Assembly: GCA_030039095.1 (NCBI GenBank)
Contig: JASHQP010000794.1
Location: 1-17,518 of the forward strand
Direction: 5' to 3'
Source: Streptosporangiaceae bacterium
GTDB taxonomy: Bacteria > Actinomycetota > Actinomycetes > Streptosporangiales > Streptosporangiaceae
Length of the DNA stretch: 17,518 nt
Part shown: positions 7,342 to 14,095 of the stretch, in pieces
How positions within the stretch are numbered: the first letter of the stretch is position 1
Layout of the letters: each line of letters opens with the position of its first letter
The notes under the pieces: generated by a model
Told to the model about the DNA's origin: nothing
Databases searched by the model: none
The model's input: only the letters and a program-made list of their open reading frames with translations
Translations under genes and position numbers: made by a program

Positions 7342-7692
7342 TCACCTCCGCAGCCGCGCCCATTTCCCCTGGCACGAGACACAGCGGGCGGCCTCTGGCT
7401 TCGCCTCGAGCCGGCCTTCAGGAACCCCGGATCCGCAGTCGACACAGGTCCCGTACGTGCCGATCTCGATCCGGCGCAGGGCATCGACAACCTGGGAGTG
7501 CTGCGTCCGGGCAACGAAGAGGACGGCCTGGGTGCGCTCCGACTCGGAGAGATTGGCGCCGGCGTCAGCCGGGTCCTGCGGGTAGTCCGAGACGCGCTCG
7601 TCCTGCTCCGCCTCTCCCCTGAGCACCGCGATGGACCGTTCGAGCTCCGCCTGGATCTCCTCCAGGCGCTTGCGAGCGGTGGCGGTATCCAT
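7342..7692 (-). CDS. TraR/DksA family zinc-finger protein
   Basis: A 116-residue protein with an N-terminal coiled-coil stretch (about residues 1-75, rich in Glu, Arg and Ala) and a C-terminal four-cysteine zinc finger: C83, C86, C104 and C107 (YGTCVDCG ... ARCVSCQ). This is the layout of small DksA/TraR relatives, which can enter the RNA polymerase secondary channel; whether this one does is unproven. A longer frame begins at ATG 7716, but AGGAGG sits 9 nt before the ATG at 7692, so the shorter start is chosen. It lies 45 bp upstream of sigR in the same direction, and the SigR promoter occupies that gap, so the two may be separately or jointly transcribed. Four clustered cysteines beside a thiol-stress sigma factor raise the possibility of redox sensitivity, which is speculation. 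Confidence 0.88.
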   Translation of the reverse strand: MDTATARKRLEEIQAELERSIAVLRGEAEQDERVSDYPQDPADAGANLSESERTQAVLFVARTQHSQVVDALRRIEIGTYGTCVDCGSGVPEGRLEAKPEAARCVSCQGKWARLRR

Positions 7693-7774
7693 CCGATACC
7701 CACCTCCTATCCGCATAAGGCCCAGCAGCGCCGATTGGCGTCATTGCCGCCAGGCCGGGTGTTCGGCTCTGGCG

Positions 7775-8662
7775 TTACAGCAGCTTGTCGGGAGCGCTGC
7801 CAGAGGCTCCTTGGGACGCCGCACTCCGGGATCTAGGGGAGCCGGCGCCGGATGCGCCCCGGTCGAGGCCCGCGCCTCCGGGCCCTGACTCGACGCGCTC
7901 GATGAGCTGTGGGCCGTTGTTGCGCACCGCGTTGACGGCCGTCGATACGGGATACGAGATCAGCCCGCTCACGGCCGCGGGAGCCAGCAGCGCTCGCAGG
8001 TCGGCCGCGTCGTTGTTCGCCGGATCGAGCCAGTCCGACCAGCGGTCCGGCTCGATCACCATCGGCATCCTGTCGTGGATTTTGCCCAGCTCGTCCGGGG
8101 CGCTCGTGGTGATGATCGTGGCCGTCCAGAGCCACGCTCGCTCATGATCTTCGGGCAGTGCCGCATCCCGCCAGAGCTCGTACAGGCCGGCGAAGGCGAG
8201 GGGCCCGCCATCGCCCCTGGTGATGAAGAACGGCTGCTTGTTCTGAGCCCCGCCCGCCCGGCCCCGGCCGGCCGGCTCGTCCTGGCTGCTGCCGTCCGGC
8301 CGCTGCCACTCGAAGTAGCCATCCGCGGGCAGCAGGCACCGGCGGCGCTTGAATGCGTGCCGATACGCGGGCTTGGAATCCACGGTCTCAGCCCTGGCGT
8401 TGATCATGCGGCTGCCGATCTTGGGATCCTTCGCCCAGAACGGCACAAGTCCCCACCGGACCACACGCAGCTCGCGCGCCACGCCGGCCGGGCTGGACTG
8501 CCCAGCGTCGGGAGGTGCGTCACGGGTCACCACCGCGTAGACACGCTTCGTGGGCGCCACGTTGTAATCGGGCTCGAGCGGCTGCGAGACACGGTCGCGC
8601 TCGATGCGGAACTCCTCGAGGAGCTCTATGCGCTTACGCGCAGACGCATACCGGCCGCACAT
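7775..8662 (-). CDS. HMCES/YedK-type abasic-site DNA-protein crosslink protein (SRAP domain)
   Basis: A 295-residue SRAP-domain protein, often annotated as SOS response-associated peptidase. The family crosslinks covalently to abasic sites in single-stranded DNA through Cys2 once Met1 is removed, shielding the lesion. The N-terminus is MCGRYA, and the other active-site positions are present: N88 (INARAET), E118 (YFEW) and H196 (KIHDRMP). The domain ends near residue 260; the last ~35 residues are a low-complexity Gly/Ser/Ala/Arg tail. ATG 8662 is certain because Cys must be residue 2, and AAGGTGAGG precedes it. Compared with YedK there is an insertion around residues 122-142. The gene is divergent from aroA. 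No GAAC-N4-GTTC-type LexA box was found upstream, so SOS control is not supported here. Confidence 0.94.
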   Translation of the reverse strand: MCGRYASARKRIELLEEFRIERDRVSQPLEPDYNVAPTKRVYAVVTRDAPPDAGQSSPAGVARELRVVRWGLVPFWAKDPKIGSRMINARAETVDSKPAYRHAFKRRRCLLPADGYFEWQRPDGSSQDEPAGRGRAGGAQNKQPFFITRGDGGPLAFAGLYELWRDAALPEDHERAWLWTATIITTSAPDELGKIHDRMPMVIEPDRWSDWLDPANNDAADLRALLAPAAVSGLISYPVSTAVNAVRNNGPQLIERVESGPGGAGLDRGASGAGSPRSRSAASQGASGSAPDKLL

Positions 8663-8762
8663 GCCCTCACCTTGACCGCTAGGGGTTCAGCGGGGTGGTC
8701 CCCCGCAGTCGTGCTCTCCGCGGTGGTGAGCACAGATTGTGCCAGTTAATTGCCAACATCCT

Positions 8763-8775
8763 GGTTTGCCAAACC
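8763..8775. promoter_or_regulatory. Perfect palindrome in the HMCES-aroA divergent intergenic region
   Basis: GGTTTG-C-CAAACC (8763-8775) is a perfect 6+1+6 palindrome. TGCCA also occurs at 8740-8744 and 8751-8755, so three TGCCA copies cluster within about 30 bp. It is about 100 bp upstream of the HMCES start and 150 bp upstream of aroA. This fits an operator for a dimeric regulator, which I cannot name. Confidence 0.35.
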
Positions 8776-8911
8776 TCTGTGAGGGGTTTATCGGCCCAGC
8801 CGGGCCAACAGTTTCATGATCAGGGTCCAGTTCCCAGCCTGACGGCGCTCATGCATGCAGATCAGGGCCTAATGCCCGGCTGCGGCGCTGCGCAGACACA
8901 ACGAGGGCCAG

Positions 8912-8917
8912 TACGCT
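8912..8917 (+). promoter_or_regulatory. Probable -10 element of aroA (leaderless transcript)
   Basis: TACGCT fits the TANNNT actinobacterial -10 pattern and ends 7 nt before the aroA ATG (8925), so transcription would start at or next to the start codon. There is no Shine-Dalgarno sequence before the ATG, consistent with a leaderless mRNA. No good -35 was recognised. Confidence 0.4.
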
Positions 8918-8924
8918 CGGCACC

Positions 8925-10298
8925 ATGCACCGTGATACGGATCCGGAACGCGACGACGCCCCGGACTGGCGTGCGCCCGCGGCAACTGGGCCGGTGCGTG
9001 CCGATGTGCGGCCACCGGGGTCGAAGTCGGTGACCAACCGCGCGCTGGTCCTGGCGGCGCTCGCCGACGGCCCCACCGTGGTCACAAACCCCCTGCGGGC
9101 CAGGGACACGCTGCTGATGGCCGATGCACTGCGCGCGCTCGGCACCGTGATCGATGAGGATGACGCGGCCCGCGACCGCGTCGCCACAGGAGGCAGCGAG
9201 CCCACGGTCTGGCGAGTGACGCCCGGCCTCACGGACGGCGCAGCCGTCGTGGACGTTGGCAACGCGGGGACCGTGATGCGCTTCGTTCCGCCGGTGGCGG
9301 CGCTGACCCGGGGCAGCGTCGAGTTCACCGGCGATGCCCGGATAGCGCAGCGGCCGATCGGCCCGCTGCTCGCAGCGCTCCGCGAGCTCGGTGCGGTGAT
9401 CAACGACGGCGGGCGGGGCAGCGCGCCGTTCATCGTCCGGGGCAGCGGCGGGATCAGCGGTGGCACGGTCACGCTGGATGCCTCCGGCTCCTCGCAGCTT
9501 GTCTCCGGGCTGCTGCTGGCGGCGCCCCGCTATGACAAGGGCGCCGAGGTGCACCACGATGGCCCGAGGGTTCCCTCCGCCCCGCACATCGCGATGACGG
9601 TGCGGATGCTCAGCGACGCCGGGGCGCACGTGGAGACGTGGGCCGCCGAGCGGGGGACGTCCGTCCCCGATCGCTGGCGAGTTCGCCCTGGCGAGCTGCG
9701 GCCGGGCACGGTGACCGTCGAGCCCGACCTCTCCAACGCCGCGCCGTTCCTCGCCGCCGCGCTGGTGACGGGCGGGTCCGTCACGATACCGGGATGGCCA
9801 CAACGGAGCCTGCAGGCCGCAGACCAGATTCTGGGCTTCCTTACCCAGATGGGCGCCGACTGCTCGCTGACCGCCGACGGGATGCGGGTCACCGGGTCCG
9901 GGACGATCCACGGCCTCACGGCGGATCTGCGCGACGTCAGCGAGATCGTTCCGGTGCTCACCGCGCTGGCCGCGCTGGCCGACGCGCCCTCGGTGTTCAC
10001 GGGCATCGGGCACATGCGATCGCACGAGAGCGACCGGCTGGGCGCTCTGGCCGCCGAGATCGGCGCGCTCGGCGGTGACGTCACCGGCCACGGCGACGGC
10101 CTGGAGATCCGGCCCCGCCCGCTGCGGGCAGATGGCGTGGTCTTCTCCAGCCATGACGACCACCGCCTGGTCATGGCCGCGGCGGTGCTCGGCCTGGCCC
10201 TGCCGGGCGGCCTGCTGGTCAGCAACGCCGCGACGGTCGGCAAGACGTTCCCGGCCTTCACCGCCGTGTGGTCCGCCATCTCGGAGCGGTCACCCTGA
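8925..10298 (+). CDS. aroA: 3-phosphoshikimate 1-carboxyvinyltransferase (EPSP synthase)
   Basis: A 457-residue enzyme of the shikimate pathway that transfers the enolpyruvyl group of PEP to shikimate-3-phosphate; it is cytosolic and the target of glyphosate. The two-domain inverse-barrel family motifs occur in order: PGSKSVTNRAL (31-41, catalytic Lys34), GNAGTVMRF (PEP/glyphosate loop), DASGSSQLVSGLLLAAP, RDVSEIVP, SHESDRLGAL, SHDDHRLVMAAA and VGKTFPAF. The glyphosate-loop alanine is retained (GNAGT), as in sensitive enzymes, though resistance cannot be judged reliably from this. About 25 residues precede the first conserved strand, which is normal for actinobacterial AroA. The ATG start has a TANNNT element 7 nt upstream and no ribosome site. 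The stop (TGA 10296-10298) lies inside the start region of rsgA. Confidence 0.96.
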   Translation: MHRDTDPERDDAPDWRAPAATGPVRADVRPPGSKSVTNRALVLAALADGPTVVTNPLRARDTLLMADALRALGTVIDEDDAARDRVATGGSEPTVWRVTPGLTDGAAVVDVGNAGTVMRFVPPVAALTRGSVEFTGDARIAQRPIGPLLAALRELGAVINDGGRGSAPFIVRGSGGISGGTVTLDASGSSQLVSGLLLAAPRYDKGAEVHHDGPRVPSAPHIAMTVRMLSDAGAHVETWAAERGTSVPDRWRVRPGELRPGTVTVEPDLSNAAPFLAAALVTGGSVTIPGWPQRSLQAADQILGFLTQMGADCSLTADGMRVTGSGTIHGLTADLRDVSEIVPVLTALAALADAPSVFTGIGHMRSHESDRLGALAAEIGALGGDVTGHGDGLEIRPRPLRADGVVFSSHDDHRLVMAAAVLGLALPGGLLVSNAATVGKTFPAFTAVWSAISERSP

Positions 10299-11320
10299 CC
10301 AGGCCGGGCAGGCGCGCTGACCTCGACGAGGACGACGTGCGGGTGCGGCCCGGCAGGGGCTCCCGGCCGCGCACCCGGCGCAGGCCAGCCCACGAGGACG
10401 CGGCCGACGCGTTCGTGACGGCGGTGGACCGCGGCAGGTACACCTGCGTCCTGACCGGCGACGACGCCGTCGAGGTGCAGGTCACCGCCATGAAGGCCCG
10501 CGAACTCGTCCGCGGCAGCGTGGTGGTCGGGGACCGGGTGAGGCTGGCCGGCGATGTCTCCGGCGACCCGGGAACGCTGGCCCGCATCGTCGGTGTCGCG
10601 CCCCGCGCCTCGGTGCTGCGGCGCTCGGCCGACGACAGCGACCCGGTGGAACGCGTCATCGTGGCCAACGCCGAGCAACTGGGGATCGTCACCGCGCTCG
10701 CGAACCCGCCGCCGCGGCCCCGGCTGATCGACCGCTTCCTCGTCGCGGCCTACGATGCCGGGCTCGACCCGCTGCTGATCCTGACCAAGGCGGACCTGGC
10801 AGCTCCCGACGACCTGCTCGCGGTTTACGCCCCGCTCGGCATCCGCTACATCGTCAGCGGCCGGCCGCTGACCGAGGCCGTGGCCAGCGCGCTGCGGGCG
10901 CTGCTGGCCAGCCGGATCAGCGTCCTCGTCGGCCATTCCGGGGTAGGCAAGTCGACCCTGGTCAACGCCTTGCTCCCGGACGCCGGGCGGGCGGTAGGCA
11001 CGGTGAGCCCGGTCACCGGCCGCGGCCGCCACACCTCGTCCTCGGTCGTCGCGCTGCCGCTTCCCGGCGGCGGCTGGATCATCGACACGCCGGGCCTGCG
11101 CAGCTTCGGCCTCGGCCACATCTCGCCGGACCGGGTCGCGCAGGCATTTCCTGACCTGGCGGACGGGATCGCGAATTGCCCGCCGAACTGCTCACACCTC
11201 GGCGACGACTGCGCCCTGGACGCCTGGGCCGGCGAGCACGACGCCACCGGCGCGCTGGCCGCGCGGCTCGACTCGCTGCGGCGCCTGCTGCGCAGCCGCG
11301 ACGGCCGCGACGACGGCTGA
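10268..11320 (+). CDS. rsgA: Ribosome small subunit-dependent GTPase RsgA
   Basis: A circularly permuted GTPase that acts in late 30S subunit maturation. An N-terminal basic tail and OB fold (to about residue 115) precede the permuted G domain: TKAD (G4, 173-176), GHSGVGKST (P loop, 222-230) and DTPG (G3, 273-276). A C-terminal zinc knuckle follows (C304, C308, H310, C315). The motif order G4-G1-G3 is diagnostic. The start is uncertain. GTG 10268 gives 350 residues and a 31-bp overlap with aroA but has no ribosome site. A CTG at 10295 would give an N-terminus (TRPGRRADLDEDDVRVRPG) closer to the family and has GGAG 8 nt upstream, overlapping the aroA stop. Either way translation is probably coupled to aroA. 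Confidence 0.94.
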   Translation: MVRHLGAVTLTRPGRRADLDEDDVRVRPGRGSRPRTRRRPAHEDAADAFVTAVDRGRYTCVLTGDDAVEVQVTAMKARELVRGSVVVGDRVRLAGDVSGDPGTLARIVGVAPRASVLRRSADDSDPVERVIVANAEQLGIVTALANPPPRPRLIDRFLVAAYDAGLDPLLILTKADLAAPDDLLAVYAPLGIRYIVSGRPLTEAVASALRALLASRISVLVGHSGVGKSTLVNALLPDAGRAVGTVSPVTGRGRHTSSSVVALPLPGGGWIIDTPGLRSFGLGHISPDRVAQAFPDLADGIANCPPNCSHLGDDCALDAWAGEHDATGALAARLDSLRRLLRSRDGRDDG

Positions 11321-11337
11321 ACGGCGCGGCGCGCCGT
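11321..11337. terminator. GC hairpin directly after rsgA
   Basis: ACGGCGC (11321-11327) pairs perfectly with GCGCCGT (11331-11337) around a GGC loop, beginning at the first base after the rsgA stop. There is no T-tract. It sits between convergent rsgA and the aldo/keto reductase and would form on either transcript. It is also part of the duplicated block described at 11323-11390. Confidence 0.4.
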
Positions 11338-11390
11338 CACCACACGCGTACGCCTCCGGCGCGGCGCGCCCTCACCACGCGTACGCCTCC
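11323..11390. repeat. Tandem duplication of the aldo/keto reductase 3' end
   Basis: Unit 1 (11323-11357, 35 bp) and unit 2 (11358-11390, 33 bp) share GGCGCGGCGCGCC, then TCACCA, then CGCGTACGCCTCC; they differ by one G/C change and a 2-bp CA insertion. A third partial copy (GGCGCGGCGC) starts at 11391. Unit 2 contains the codons for the last residues (EAYAW) and stop of the aldo/keto reductase, so unit 1 is a non-coding copy of its 3' end. Confidence 0.85.
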
Positions 11391-12346
11391 GGCGCGGCGC
11401 CGCCAGGGCCGGGGAAGATCTTGTCGAGCCGGTCCAGCGCCGCGTCGTCAAGTTTGATCTCCAGCGCGTGCAGCGCTCCCTCGAACTGGCCGAGGCTGCT
11501 CGGCCCCACGATCGGCGCCGTGACCGCGGGCTGGTGCAGCAGCCAGGCCAGCCCGACCAGAGCCGGGTCCTCGCCGATCTCGTCGCAGAACGCCTCGTAC
11601 GCCTCGACCTGGGGGCGCAGGCCGGCCAGGGTCTCGGCCGCGCGGCCGCCGCCGCTGCGGCCCGAGCCGCCCTGCTTGCGCAGTATCCCGGCCAGCAGGC
11701 CGCCGTGCAGCGGGCTCCACGGCAGCACGCCGAGGCCGTATCCCCGGCAGGCCGGCAGCACCTCGAGCTCGACCGTGCGCGCCGCCAGGTTGTACAGCGA
11801 CTGCTCGCTGACCAGGCCGAACGACCCGTGGCGGCGGGCCGCCTCCTGCGCCTGGGCGATGTGCCAGCCCGCGAAGTTGGACGACCCGACGTAGATGACC
11901 TTTCCCTGCTCTCGCAGGACCGTCATGGCCTCCCAGATCTCCTCCCACGGCGTGGCCCGGTCCACGTGGTGCATCTGGTACAGGTCGATGTGGTCGGTCC
12001 TCAGCCGCCGCAGCGAGTCATCGCATGACTTGCGGATGTTCACGGCGGACAGGAGGCTGTCGTTGGGCCACTCCCCCTTGCCGCCGTACAGCTTCGTGGC
12101 CAGGACGATCTTGTCCCGCCGCCCGGCGCCGGCGGCGAGCCATTCCCCGATGATCTGCTCGGTGACGCCCTCGGCGCGGGGCCGGCCATACGTGTTGGCG
12201 GTGTCGAAGAAGTTGATGCCCTCGTCGAGCGCGCGACCCATGATCTGGTGCGAGTCGGCGACGTCGGTGAACGAGCCAAAGTTCATGGTGCCCAGGCAGA
12301 TCCGGCTGACCGAGACGCCACTGCGCCCGAGATGCGTGTAGTCCAT
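11372..12346 (-). CDS. Aldo/keto reductase
   Basis: A 324-residue NADP(H)-dependent oxidoreductase with the (beta/alpha)8 fold of the AKR superfamily. Visible family motifs are GRSGVSVSRICLGTMNFG, FFDTANTYG (catalytic Asp and Tyr), VLATK (catalytic Lys) and YQMHHVD (catalytic His), so the tetrad is complete. Later come YVGSSNFAGW, SEQSLYNL and PWSPLHGGLLAG, typical of the YajO/AKR11-13-like group that includes many general-stress reductases; the substrate cannot be predicted. The frame could open at GTG 12355, but ATG 12346 gives the usual MDYTHLGRSG start and is preferred; no strong ribosome site is seen for either. A short glycine-rich insert (SGRSGGGRA) is present after GILRKQG. The gene converges on rsgA and is divergent from hisN. 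Its 3' end is tandemly duplicated in the adjoining spacer. Confidence 0.93.
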   Translation of the reverse strand: MDYTHLGRSGVSVSRICLGTMNFGSFTDVADSHQIMGRALDEGINFFDTANTYGRPRAEGVTEQIIGEWLAAGAGRRDKIVLATKLYGGKGEWPNDSLLSAVNIRKSCDDSLRRLRTDHIDLYQMHHVDRATPWEEIWEAMTVLREQGKVIYVGSSNFAGWHIAQAQEAARRHGSFGLVSEQSLYNLAARTVELEVLPACRGYGLGVLPWSPLHGGLLAGILRKQGGSGRSGGGRAAETLAGLRPQVEAYEAFCDEIGEDPALVGLAWLLHQPAVTAPIVGPSSLGQFEGALHALEIKLDDAALDRLDKIFPGPGGAAPEAYAW

Positions 12347-12483
12347 GCCGCACACGCTACGGCCGCCCCGGAACGTGTCAGGACCCGGGCGTGACCCCGC
12401 CGGGTGCCTGGGCAGTGCCCTTGCCAGGAAAACGCCGCCGGGATGCGCCGGCCCGGCCGTGGCCCTGGCAGGTGCCTAGGCGG

Positions 12484-12489
12484 TACCGT
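12484..12489 (+). promoter_or_regulatory. Possible -10 element of hisN
   Basis: TACCGT fits TANNNT and ends 8 nt before the hisN ATG (12498), predicting transcription from at or near the start codon. No ribosome site precedes the ATG. No -35 was recognised. The rest of the 12347-12497 spacer shows only short GC palindromes, such as GGGCA-G-TGCCC at 12410-12420. Confidence 0.3.
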
Positions 12490-12497
12490 TGCCCGCG

Positions 12498-13277
12498 ATG
12501 GCGGGATTTGACGACGACCTGCGCTTCGCCCACGTCCTGGCCGACGCGGCGGACGACATCACCATGCGCCGGTTCCGGGCGATGGACCTGCGGGTCGAGT
12601 CCAAGCCCGACCTGACCCCGGTCACCGACGCCGACCTCGCGGCCGAGGACTCGCTGCGGAACGTGCTGAAGCGAGCCCGCCCGCGCGACGCCGTGCTCGG
12701 CGAGGAGACCGGCCTGACCGGCGTCGGGAACCGGTGCTGGGTGCTCGACCCGATCGACGGGACCAAGAACTTCGTCCGCGGTGTGCCAGTCTGGGCAACG
12801 CTGATCGGGCTCACCGTCAACGGCGAGGTGACCGTGGGGGTGGTCTCGGCGCCGGCGCTTGGCCGCCGGTGGTGGGCGGCCAGGGACGGCGGCGCCTGGA
12901 CCGGCCGCAGCCTGACCAAGGCATCGCGGTGCCGGGTGTCCGACGTGGCCAGCCTCGGGGACGCATCGTTCTCCTACGCCGGCCTGTCCGGCTGGGACAA
13001 CCGGATGGACGGGTTCCTCAGCCTGGCCCGCTCCGTCTGGCGCACCCGCGCGTTCGGCGACTTCTGGTCGCACATGCTGGTCGCCGAAGGCGCGGTCGAC
13101 GTTTCCGCCGAGCCTTCGGTCTCACTCTGGGACCTCGCCGCGCTGCAGGTCATCGTCGAGGAAGCGGGCGGCACGTTCACCGACCTGACCGGGAAGCCCA
13201 CGCCCGATGGCGGCAGTGTTGTCTGCACGAACGGCCGGCTCCACGCCGAGGTTCTCGATCTTCTGAAGGAGAGCTAA
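12498..13277 (+). CDS. hisN: Histidinol-phosphatase, inositol monophosphatase family
   Basis: A 259-residue Mg-dependent phosphatase of the inositol monophosphatase fold. The metal-binding motifs are present: GEE (68-70), DPIDGTKNF (84-92) and, near the C-terminus, SLWDLAALQVIVEEAGG. Its overall sequence fits actinobacterial HisN, which removes phosphate from L-histidinol phosphate in histidine synthesis, rather than SuhB or CysQ; FVRGVPVWATLIGL and the RTRAFGDFWSHMLVAEGAVD segment support this. A TTG at 12489 is in frame, but ATG 12498 gives the expected N-terminus (MAGFDDDLRFAHVLADAAD). Other histidine genes are not nearby, which is normal for this gene in actinobacteria. From memory, Streptomyces hisN also lies near aroA and rsgA. 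The assignment to histidinol phosphate rests on family resemblance. Confidence 0.88.
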   Translation: MAGFDDDLRFAHVLADAADDITMRRFRAMDLRVESKPDLTPVTDADLAAEDSLRNVLKRARPRDAVLGEETGLTGVGNRCWVLDPIDGTKNFVRGVPVWATLIGLTVNGEVTVGVVSAPALGRRWWAARDGGAWTGRSLTKASRCRVSDVASLGDASFSYAGLSGWDNRMDGFLSLARSVWRTRAFGDFWSHMLVAEGAVDVSAEPSVSLWDLAALQVIVEEAGGTFTDLTGKPTPDGGSVVCTNGRLHAEVLDLLKES

Positions 13278-13431
13278 CGCCGGGAGCGCCCGGGCCGATA
13301 TCCCCCACGGGGACCGGCTCCCCCTACGGGGGGACTGACAGCCCCTACGGGTCTTGCCCCGGGCGGGCGGGATCGCCGATGCTGGGCAGATGCCTGTCAC
13401 AAACGCACAAGCAGGAGGGAGCGAGCGATTC
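13278..13431 (+). promoter_or_regulatory. Upstream region of the CBS gene with three phased CCCC(T)ACGGG repeats
   Basis: After hisN a small hairpin (CCGGG-AGCG-CCCGG, 13280-13293) may terminate it. Then CCCCACGGGG (13303-13312), CCCCTACGGG (13321-13330) and CCCCTACGGG (13342-13351) repeat at 18- and 21-bp steps, about two helical turns. Between them lie GGGGA-CCGGC-TCCCC (13309-13323, perfect palindrome) and GGGACTGACAGCCC (13331-13344), the latter resembling a DevR/DosR box (GGGACYWWNGKCCC) with two mismatches. The block ends about 80 bp before the start codon and looks like a multi-site operator. A ribosome site, AGGAGG, is at 13413-13418. Confidence 0.55.
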
Positions 13432-13836
13432 ATGAACGTACGCGACGGAATGACCGACGTTGTGCTCACCCTCGGCCCCGCGCACACCCTGCGCGAGGCA
13501 GCACGCCAGATGTCAGCGCGGCGCGTGGGGGCAGCGGTCGTGACCGATTCCGAGCATGCCGGCATCGGCATTCTCACCGAACGTGACGTCCTCGACTCGG
13601 TCGGAGCCGGGCAGAACCCGGATACCGAGCTCGTGGCCGATCACCGCACGAGCGACGTGGTCTTCGCAGGGCCAGAGTGGACGCTCGACCACGCGGCGGA
13701 CGCCATGGTCCGCGGTAACTTCCGTCACCTCGTCGTCGTCGAGGGTCACGAGGTCGTCGGGCTGCTCTCGATGCGGGACATCGTGCGCTGCTGGTCCGGC
13801 AACCTGGTCACCGCGGGAGCAGCAACCACCGTCTGA
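13432..13836 (+). CDS. Two-CBS-domain protein
   Basis: A 134-residue protein made of one Bateman module: CBS1 at about residues 1-60 (MNVRDGMTDVVLTLGPAHTL ... GIGILTERDVL) and CBS2 at about 70-122 (DVVFAGPEWTLDHAADAMVR ... VVGLLSMRDIVR). Such modules bind adenine nucleotides or related ligands and dimerise; no catalytic domain is attached. It is in the same size class as mycobacterial Hrp1 (Rv2626c), a DosR-regulon CBS protein, though not obviously an orthologue. The frame is open from 13354, but ATG 13432 starts directly on the CBS fold and has AGGAGGGAG upstream with a rather long (about 10-13 nt) spacer. The repeat array in the upstream region suggests tight control, possibly in hypoxia or stasis; that is inference. 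It is followed by a strong inverted repeat. Confidence 0.88.
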   Translation: MNVRDGMTDVVLTLGPAHTLREAARQMSARRVGAAVVTDSEHAGIGILTERDVLDSVGAGQNPDTELVADHRTSDVVFAGPEWTLDHAADAMVRGNFRHLVVVEGHEVVGLLSMRDIVRCWSGNLVTAGAATTV

Positions 13837-13852
13837 CCGGCTGCCGGTGCTC

Positions 13853-13895
13853 ATCCGGTAGCTGAGCAGCTCCATCTGCCACTCAGCTACCGGAT
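13853..13895 (+). terminator. 14-bp perfect inverted repeat after the CBS gene
   Basis: ATCCGGTAGCTGAG (13853-13866) pairs perfectly with CTCAGCTACCGGAT (13882-13895) across a 15-nt loop, starting 16 nt after the CBS stop. This is the longest perfect stem seen in the window. It lacks a T-tract. A factor-independent terminator or mRNA-stabilising hairpin is most likely; a large dimeric-protein site is an alternative. Confidence 0.6.
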
Positions 13896-13962
13896 CGGCG
13901 GCCGAGCGCCTGATGAGCGGCCGAGCGCAGCACGGGCTGGGTGCTCAGGAGAACGTGAACCA

Positions 13963-14082
13963 GTGCACGTTCACGAAGCCACCGATCGCGCCACGCTGAT
14001 GCGGCTGTTCGCCGGGCGGCCGGCCGAGCCGGCCGAATACGAGCTGACCGGCGCCGTGCCCGAGGAACTCGTGGTGTTCTGA
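13963..14082 (+). CDS. Possible 39-residue hypothetical protein
   Basis: A short frame from GTG 13963 to TGA 14080-14082 encodes 39 residues (MHVHEATDRATLMRLFAGRP ... PEELVVF). AGGAG lies 11 nt upstream. The composition looks protein-like (a helix-prone ATLMRLF stretch, then a Pro/Glu-rich tail), but I recognise no family. It could also be the remnant 3' end of a lost gene, since the frame stays open upstream to about 13921. A hairpin (GAACGTG 13951-13957 with CACGTTC 13966-13972) would cover the start codon. The support is weak. Confidence 0.28.
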   Translation: MHVHEATDRATLMRLFAGRPAEPAEYELTGAVPEELVVF

Positions 14083-14095
14083 CCGGCGGGCTGCC

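Noticed and set aside
6811..7836. A 341-codon + strand frame over sigR and the TraR/DksA gene
   Set aside because: Antisense to two genes with diagnostic domains, and it crosses the SigR promoter and the gene boundaries.
8663..8924. LexA/SOS box upstream of the HMCES-like gene
   Set aside because: I looked for GAAC-N4-GTTC-like palindromes in the spacer and found none.
9530..11119. Long minus-strand open frames (also 8862-10163) opposite aroA and rsgA
   Set aside because: Antisense shadows of two unmistakable genes; the translations are Arg/Pro/Ala-rich with no recognisable motif.
13331..13344. Treating this as a certain DosR/DevR box
   Set aside because: Two positions of the consensus mismatch and the GC background makes partial matches common; kept only as a hypothesis in the findings.
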